Positions 5,806 to 9,882 of a stretch of DNA of 9,882 nt are shown piece by piece. The position numbers and the translations under genes were made by a program. Source of the DNA: CAVSUR01 sp052143655 (GTDB lineage Bacteria; Actinomycetota; Actinomycetes; Streptosporangiales; Streptosporangiaceae); the NCBI GenBank assembly GCA_052143655.1, contig JBKQSL010000460.1:1-9882 (forward strand). Direction: 5' to 3'. The notes under the pieces were generated by a model. The model searched no databases, was not told the DNA's origin, and saw only the letters and a list, made by a program, of their open reading frames with translations. How positions within the stretch are numbered: position 1 is the first letter of the stretch; each line of letters starts with the position of its first letter.

Positions 5806-7868
5806 AACGGCTCCTGCTGCCCGTCCGGGCCGTTCGGGCTGCCCGGGGCCGCGCCGATCAGGCCGAGCCGTACCGCCGAGGCGATCGCGCTGGTCGCGGT
5901 CTGGCCGAGCCCGCAGATCGACGCGTCCCTGGCCACCGCCGCGATGTCGGCCAGCAGCGTGACCTCCTGCTCCAGCGAGCCGAGCGGCGCGCCGCGGGTC
6001 AGCCGGCTCAGCAGCTCCTCCTGCCGGACCGTCCCGACCCGGCACGGCACGCACTGGCCGCAGGACTCGTCCCGGAAGAACTGGGCGATCCGGCGCAAGA
6101 GCCCGTTCATCTCTACGGTGTCGTCCAGCACCATGACCACGCCGGACCCGATCGTCGCGCCGATCGGGCGCAGGCTCTCGAACGTCAGCGGGGTGTCCAG
6201 GGTTTCCGGGCCGACGAACGACCCGGCGGCGCCGCCGAGCAGCACCGCCCGCAGCGGCCGGCCGCCGGGGATCCCGCCCGCCGCCTCGATCACCTGCCGC
6301 AGCGTCACGCCGAACTCGCGCTCGTACAGGCCCGGCCGCGCCACCCGGCCGGAGACGCAGAACAGCCGCGTGCCGGTGGAGGCCGCCGTGCCCGTCTGCG
6401 CGAATGCCGCCCCGCCGAGCCGCAGGATCTCCAGCACGCACAGCAGGGTCTCGACGTTGTTGACAGCGGTCGGCATGCCGAACAGCCCGGCCTGCGCAGG
6501 GAACGGCGGCTTGTTGCGCGGCTCGGCGCGCTTGCCCTCGATCGAGTTGCACAGCGCGGTCTCCTCGCCCGCGATGTAGGCCCCGGCACCGCGCCGGACT
6601 TCCACGTCGAAGGCGAAGCTGCAGCCCATCACGTCCGGGCCGAGCAGGCCGCGGGCCCGGGCCTGGCCGACGGCGTCCCGCAGTCGCTGCTCGGCCAGCG
6701 GGTACTCGCCGCGCACGTAGATGTAGCCCTGCTCGGCGCCGCAGGCGAAGCCCGTGATCGTGAACGCTTCGATCAGGGCGAACGGGTCGTGTTCCAGCAG
6801 CACGCGGTCCTTGAAGGTGCCCGGCTCGGACTCGTCGGCGTTGCAGATCACGTAATGCGGCCGGACCGGGTTCTGCGCGGCCGCCTCCCACTTCACCGCG
6901 GTGGGGAAGGCGGCGCCGCCCCGGCCGAGCAGCTTGGCGTCCTTTACCTCGCCGATCACCGCCCGCGGGCCGAGCGCCGCCGCGCGGCGCAGCATCTGGT
7001 ATCCGTCGGCGGCCCGGTAGGAATCCAGCGACGCCGGGTCGACGACCCCGATCCGGCGCAGCAGCCGGATGGCGGCGTCCTCCGGCAGCGGCCCGAGTAC
7101 GCCCAGGGATCCCGCGGCGGCTGCGGCCCGCGCGCCATTCGGCCGGGCTGCGCCGTCCGGCTGGGGCGCGCCGTCCGGCTGGGGCGCGCCGTTCAGCCGA
7201 CCTGCGCCGTTTGGCTGCGCCGTGCCGTCCGGGGCCAGAAGCTGCTCGAGCCGGGCCGCTGCGAGGACCACCCGGCCGGCCCGGCCGCCGGGCGCTGCCC
7301 GGTCCGCCGGGCTGCCGCCGTCGGCACTGTCGGCACCGTCAGTGCCGTGCGCAGCGCTGTCCGGGCCGGCGCGCTGGATCATCGCCGCCGGGGCGCGGTC
7401 GCACTGGCCCAGGCACGGGCTGCGCTGCCAGGTAATGCCGTCCGCCCCTTCGCCGCCTTCCGGGCCGAGCCGGCGTGCCAGCTGCGCGCACAGTTCCTGC
7501 CCGCCGCCGATCCGGCAGGCCACGTCGTCGCAGGCGTGGATGACCGTGCGGGGGGAGCGGGCCAGCCGCAGCAGGGCATAGAACGAGGCGACGCCGTAGG
7601 CCTCGGCCGGCGGCACGGTCAGCCGGGTGCAGATGTAGTCCAGCGCGCCCGGGCTGATCCAGCCGATCTGGTCCTGCACCGAGTGCAGCACCGGCAGCAG
7701 CAGGTGGCGCCGGCCCCGGGCTGCCGCGTAGCCGCCGAGGGCGATGCGCCCGTCTGCGATCTCACGGCGGCCGCCTTCCCAGCCCGACTCCGGCGGCCCG
7801 AGCACGCCGTCGACCGCGTCCCGCTCCGCGTCAGTGGCGGGGGCCGAGACCCCGAGCCGCAGGTCCAC
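5802..7868 (-). CDS. NuoE-NuoF fusion: NADH-binding diaphorase subunit of formate dehydrogenase
   Basis: This 688-residue fusion passes electrons from the Fe-S chain to FMN and NAD+. The NuoE part (about 1-165) has the thioredoxin-like [2Fe-2S] ligands C113, C118 (CDDVAC) and C152, C156 (CLGQC). A linker (about 165-250) is rich in Gly, Ala, Asp and Pro and ends in hexapeptide repeats. The NuoF part has GRGGAAFPTAVKW (315-327) for FMN/NAD, CNADESEPGTFKDR (342-355), GAGAYIAGEETAL (427-439), and a C-terminal [4Fe-4S] site CGQCVPC (C603, 606, 609) with C652. All cofactor residues are intact. The start is GTG 7868, which shares one base with the upstream stop (TAGTG) and follows GGAGG by four bases; the frame is open further upstream but there it lies within the fdh gene. 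The downstream subunit overlaps as GTGA. FDH rather than hydrogenase or Complex I is inferred from the operon partners. Confidence 0.9.
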   Translation of the reverse strand: MDLRLGVSAPATDAERDAVDGVLGPPESGWEGGRREIADGRIALGGYAAARGRRHLLLPVLHSVQDQIGWISPGALDYICTRLTVPPAEAYGVASFYALLRLARSPRTVIHACDDVACRIGGGQELCAQLARRLGPEGGEGADGITWQRSPCLGQCDRAPAAMIQRAGPDSAAHGTDGADSADGGSPADRAAPGGRAGRVVLAAARLEQLLAPDGTAQPNGAGRLNGAPQPDGAPQPDGAARPNGARAAAAAGSLGVLGPLPEDAAIRLLRRIGVVDPASLDSYRAADGYQMLRRAAALGPRAVIGEVKDAKLLGRGGAAFPTAVKWEAAAQNPVRPHYVICNADESEPGTFKDRVLLEHDPFALIEAFTITGFACGAEQGYIYVRGEYPLAEQRLRDAVGQARARGLLGPDVMGCSFAFDVEVRRGAGAYIAGEETALCNSIEGKRAEPRNKPPFPAQAGLFGMPTAVNNVETLLCVLEILRLGGAAFAQTGTAASTGTRLFCVSGRVARPGLYEREFGVTLRQVIEAAGGIPGGRPLRAVLLGGAAGSFVGPETLDTPLTFESLRPIGATIGSGVVMVLDDTVEMNGLLRRIAQFFRDESCGQCVPCRVGTVRQEELLSRLTRGAPLGSLEQEVTLLADIAAVARDASICGLGQTATSAIASAVRLGLIGAAPGSPNGPDGQQEPL
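7132..7239 (-). repeat. Six 18-bp degenerate tandem repeats in the NuoE-NuoF linker
   Basis: Six consecutive 18-bp units begin at 7132, 7150, 7168, 7186, 7204 and 7222. The units at 7150 and 7168 are identical; the others differ by several bases but keep the frame. They encode hexapeptides of the pattern x-x-P-N/D-G-A (for example PQPDGA twice, ARPNGA, AQPNGA). The array lies between the NuoE and NuoF domains, where length is unlikely to matter for catalysis. Expansion by slippage or unequal recombination is the simple explanation. Confidence 0.85.
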
Positions 7869-9808
7869 TAGGCCTCCGCTCTCGCCTGCTGCGCCTGGCC
7901 CGCGGTCGTCGGTGAGAGCTTCCGCACGCTGATCGCGGTGGCCTTGAACTCGGCCGTGCCGGACTTCGGATCCCAGTTGTCGGCGATGAGGATGTTGGTG
8001 GCGACCTGCTCGGGGAAATGCAGCGTCATGAACGCCAGCCCCGGCCGCAGGCTCAGGTCGATGTGCACCGGCGCCTGCACGCAGCCGCGGCGAGACGCGA
8101 CTTCGGCCGTCTCGCCCTCGGCCAGGCCGAGCCGGCCGGCGTCCTCCGGGGCCAGGTTGATGGTTTCCGGCCGCCGGATGGGCGTGGCGTACTTTCCCGT
8201 CTGCACCCCGGTGTTGAAGGAGTCCAGCCGGCGCCCGGTGGTGAGCCGGAGCGGGAACTCCGGCGAGAGCCGGTCGACCGGCGGGTCGTGCTGCACCGCG
8301 TGGAACGGCGCGGGCGCGCCGCGCTCGGCCGGGTCGCCGGCCCACAGCCGCTCGTGCAGGAACAGGGTCCCGGGGTCCTGCTCGTCGCGGCACGGCCACT
8401 GGATCCCGCCGAGGGCCGCCAGCCGCTGGTAGCTCATCCCGGCGTGCATGGGCGACAGCGAGCGCAGCTCGTCCCAGACCTGCTCGGCCGTGCGGGAGGG
8501 CCAGTCCGCGCCGAGCCGCCGGGCGAGCGCGCAGATGATCTCGATGTCGTCGCGCGCGCCGTCCGGCGGCTCCAGTGCCTTGCGCACCCGCTGCACCCGG
8601 CGCTCGCTGGAGGTCACAGTGCCCTCCGCCTCGCACCAGGTCGCGGTGGCCGGCAGCACGACGTGGGCCAGTTCCGCGGTGTCAGTCAGGAAGATGTCCT
8701 GCACCACCAGGTGGTCCAGGCCGGACAGCAGCCCCCGGGTGCGGTAGGTATCGGCTTCCGACCGCGCCGGGTTCTCGCCGATGATGTAGGCGGCGGTGAG
8801 GTCGCCGCTTTCCATTGCGTCGAACATCTGCGACAGGTGCAAGCCACGCTCGGGCGGCAGCGGCGTGCCCCAGGCCGCCTCGAACCTGGCCCGGGCCGCG
8901 AGATCGGTCTCGACGTCCTGGAAGCCGGGCAGCTTGTTCGGGATCGCGCCCATGTCGCCGCCGCCCTGCACGTTGTTCTGCCCGCGCAGCGGGACCAGCC
9001 CGGAACCGTACCGGCCGACGTGCCCGGTGAGCAGCGCCAGGTTGATCAGCGCGAGCACGTTGTCGACGGCGTTGTGATGCTCAGTGATCCCCAGCGTCCA
9101 GCAGATCTGCGCCCGGTCGGCGCGCGCGTAATCGTGCGCCAGCCGCCGGATGACGTCGGCCGGCACGCCGGTGTCCTGCTCGGCCTGGGCGAGGGTGTAC
9201 GGCTCGACCGCGGCGGCGTACGCGTCGAACCCGGTGGTGGCCCGGCGGATGAACTCCTTGTTCGCCAGCCCGGCGTGGATGATCTCCCGGCCGAGGGCGT
9301 TGGCCAGAGCGATGTCCGAGCCGACGTCGATGCCCAGCCAGGCGTCCGCCCACTGAGCCGTGGAACTGCGCCGCGGGTCCACCGCGTACATCCGGGCGCC
9401 GCGGCGCAGCGCCGTCAGCACGTGGTGGAAGAAGATCGGGTGTGCTTCGCGCGCGTTCGAGCCCCACATGACCAGGAGGTCGGCGTCCTCCGCCTCCCGG
9501 TAGGAACAGGTGCCGCCGCCGGCACCGAAGACAGCCGCCAGACCGACGACGCTAGGAGCGTGTCAAGTGCGGTTGCAGGAGTCGATGTTGTTACTGCCGA
9601 GCACCGAGCGGACGAACTTCTGGGCGATGAAGTTCATCTCGTTCGTGGCCTTGGAGCAGCTGAACATCCCGAACGTCCGGGTCGCGTCCTGCTCCCGCGC
9701 CACCGCGAAGCCCGCCGCCGCCCGGTCCAGTGCCTCGTCCCATGACGCCGGCCGCAGGACCCCGTTGTCGCGGACCAGTGGCTGGGTCAGCCGTACCTGC
9801 TTGCTCAT
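7868..9808 (-). CDS. fdhF: Formate dehydrogenase catalytic (bis-MGD Mo/W) subunit, selenocysteine-containing, with in-frame TGA at 9565-9563
   Basis: Read through TGA as Sec82, this is one 646-residue chain that oxidises formate to CO2. The N-terminus MSKQVRLTQPLVRDNGVLRP lacks the usual leading [4Fe-4S] domain, which is found in the NuoG-like protein encoded last in the operon. NNIDSCNRT-U82-H83-APSVVGL is the active-site loop: Sec (or Cys) ligates the metal and the next His assists catalysis. Downstream come VMWGSNAREAHP (113-124), GQNNVQGGGDMG, GENPARSEADT, ATWCEAEGTVTSSERR and the C-terminal molybdopterin-binding domain (LTTGRRLDSFNTGVQT; NILIADNWDPKSGTAEFKAT). The frame is continuous with no indel either side of TGA. 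ATG 9808 has GGAGGG six bases upstream. Translation probably couples to the NuoE-NuoF gene (TAGTG). Mo versus W cannot be decided. A premature stop or base-call error is the alternative, made unlikely by the SECIS-like hairpin. Confidence 0.92.
9533..9553 (-). promoter_or_regulatory. Bacterial SECIS element (apical hairpin) following the Sec UGA
   Basis: Counting U of UGA as 1, mRNA bases 13-33 fold as AGC (13-15) with GCU (31-33), then C18-G30, G19-C29, U20-G28, C21-G27, loop GGUCU (22-26), with G16-U17 bulged. In E. coli fdhF the SelB-binding determinants are bulged U17 and loop G23-U24; all three are at identical positions here, and the loop GGUCU is the same as I recall for E. coli. The codons over this stretch (GCT, CCT, GGT, GCT, GGT) end in T unusually often for this gene, as expected if the RNA fold constrains them. 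Confidence 0.85.
9563..9565 (-). other. UGA recoded as selenocysteine (Sec82)
   Basis: The minus-strand codon is TGA, preceded by codons for SCNRT and followed by codons for HAPSVVGL in the same frame. In FDH alpha chains the residue at this point is always the metal-ligating Sec or Cys before His. A stop here would leave an 81-residue fragment and remove the active site. Decoding needs SelA, SelB, SelC (tRNA-Sec) and SelD, none of which is encoded in this window. Confidence 0.88.
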
Positions 9809-9814
9809 CGCGCA

Positions 9815-9820
9815 CCCTCC
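9815..9820 (-). promoter_or_regulatory. Strong ribosome binding site for the formate dehydrogenase operon
   Basis: GGAGGG on the minus strand is six bases from ATG 9808 and settles the start of the catalytic subunit, and with it the point where the alpha chain is split. The remaining 62 bases to the window edge (9821-9882) carry no recognisable gene. They may hold the operon promoter, but I see no convincing -35/-10 pair. Confidence 0.75.
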
Positions 9821-9882
9821 ACAGGCAGTCGCTGACGATGGCTTGAGAGTACGCCGGGCGGCCAGACAGCGTCTATGGCAGC

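Noticed and set aside
5806..6891. Long minus-strand open frame continuing upstream of the NuoG-like protein
   Set aside because: The part before 5805 lies within the NuoF coding region in another frame and gives Arg/Ala-rich sequence without motifs, an effect of high GC content.
7132..7239. CRISPR-like array
   Set aside because: The units are 18 bp, contiguous without spacers, and encode an in-frame peptide repeat.
7869..8636. N-terminal extension of the NuoE-NuoF frame into the catalytic gene
   Set aside because: The extension is a low-complexity shadow of the fdh gene; GTG 7868 with GGAGG is the proper start.
8018..9745. 575-codon plus-strand open frame antisense to the fdh gene
   Set aside because: It has no recognisable motifs, and its sequence composition follows from the conserved minus-strand gene, which is certain from its family signatures.
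7868..9808. Formate dehydrogenase gene as a pseudogene or two separate genes
   Set aside because: The only interruption is TGA at the known Sec site, the frame continues unbroken, all motifs are kept, and a SECIS-like hairpin follows. ATG 9469 has no role as a start: it lies inside the conserved VMWGSNAREAHP motif.

Overview
The window comes from a high-GC actinobacterium-like genome: third codon positions are almost all G or C, GTG starts are used, and the gene families are typical of soil actinomycetes. This taxonomic reading is an inference. No RNA gene, insertion sequence or CRISPR array is visible. The two short AT-rich patches (about 1702-1746 and 4335-4365) both lie upstream of genes and look like control regions.

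The left half (1-4934) holds separate, mostly unrelated genes: the tail of a cupin protein (+), an AAA-type ATPase with a C-terminal DUF234-like nuclease-fold domain (-), a Mug/TDG-type mismatch-specific DNA glycosylase (-), an acyl-CoA dehydrogenase (+) divergent from the glycosylase, and a divergent pair of a class I SAM methyltransferase (-) and a MarR-family regulator (+) that share a 46-55 bp control region with an imperfect dyad.

The right half (9808 down to 4861, minus strand) is one tightly coupled operon for an NAD-linked molybdenum/tungsten formate dehydrogenase. In transcription order it encodes: (1) the catalytic bis-MGD subunit; (2) a NuoE-NuoF fusion that carries the FMN/NAD site; (3) a NuoG-like protein with [2Fe-2S], two ferredoxin-type [4Fe-4S] clusters and, at its C-terminus, the [4Fe-4S] domain that normally begins the catalytic subunit. 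Genes 1/2 overlap as TAGTG and genes 2/3 as GTGA, so translation is probably coupled.

The most notable point is that the catalytic gene looks broken by a TGA at 9565-9563, but the TGA sits exactly at the formate dehydrogenase active-site position (DSCNRT-U-HAPSV). The mRNA just after it folds into a hairpin whose loop GGUCU and bulged U match the bacterial SECIS positions of E. coli fdhF. The gene is therefore best read as one 646-residue selenoprotein, not as two ORFs or a pseudogene. A second oddity is that the usual single FDH alpha chain is split, and its two halves sit at opposite ends of the operon in reversed order.

Expected electron path (inferred): formate -> Mo/W-bis-MGD (Sec) -> [4Fe-4S] supplied in trans by the NuoG-like protein -> its ferredoxin clusters -> NuoF [4Fe-4S] -> FMN -> NAD+.
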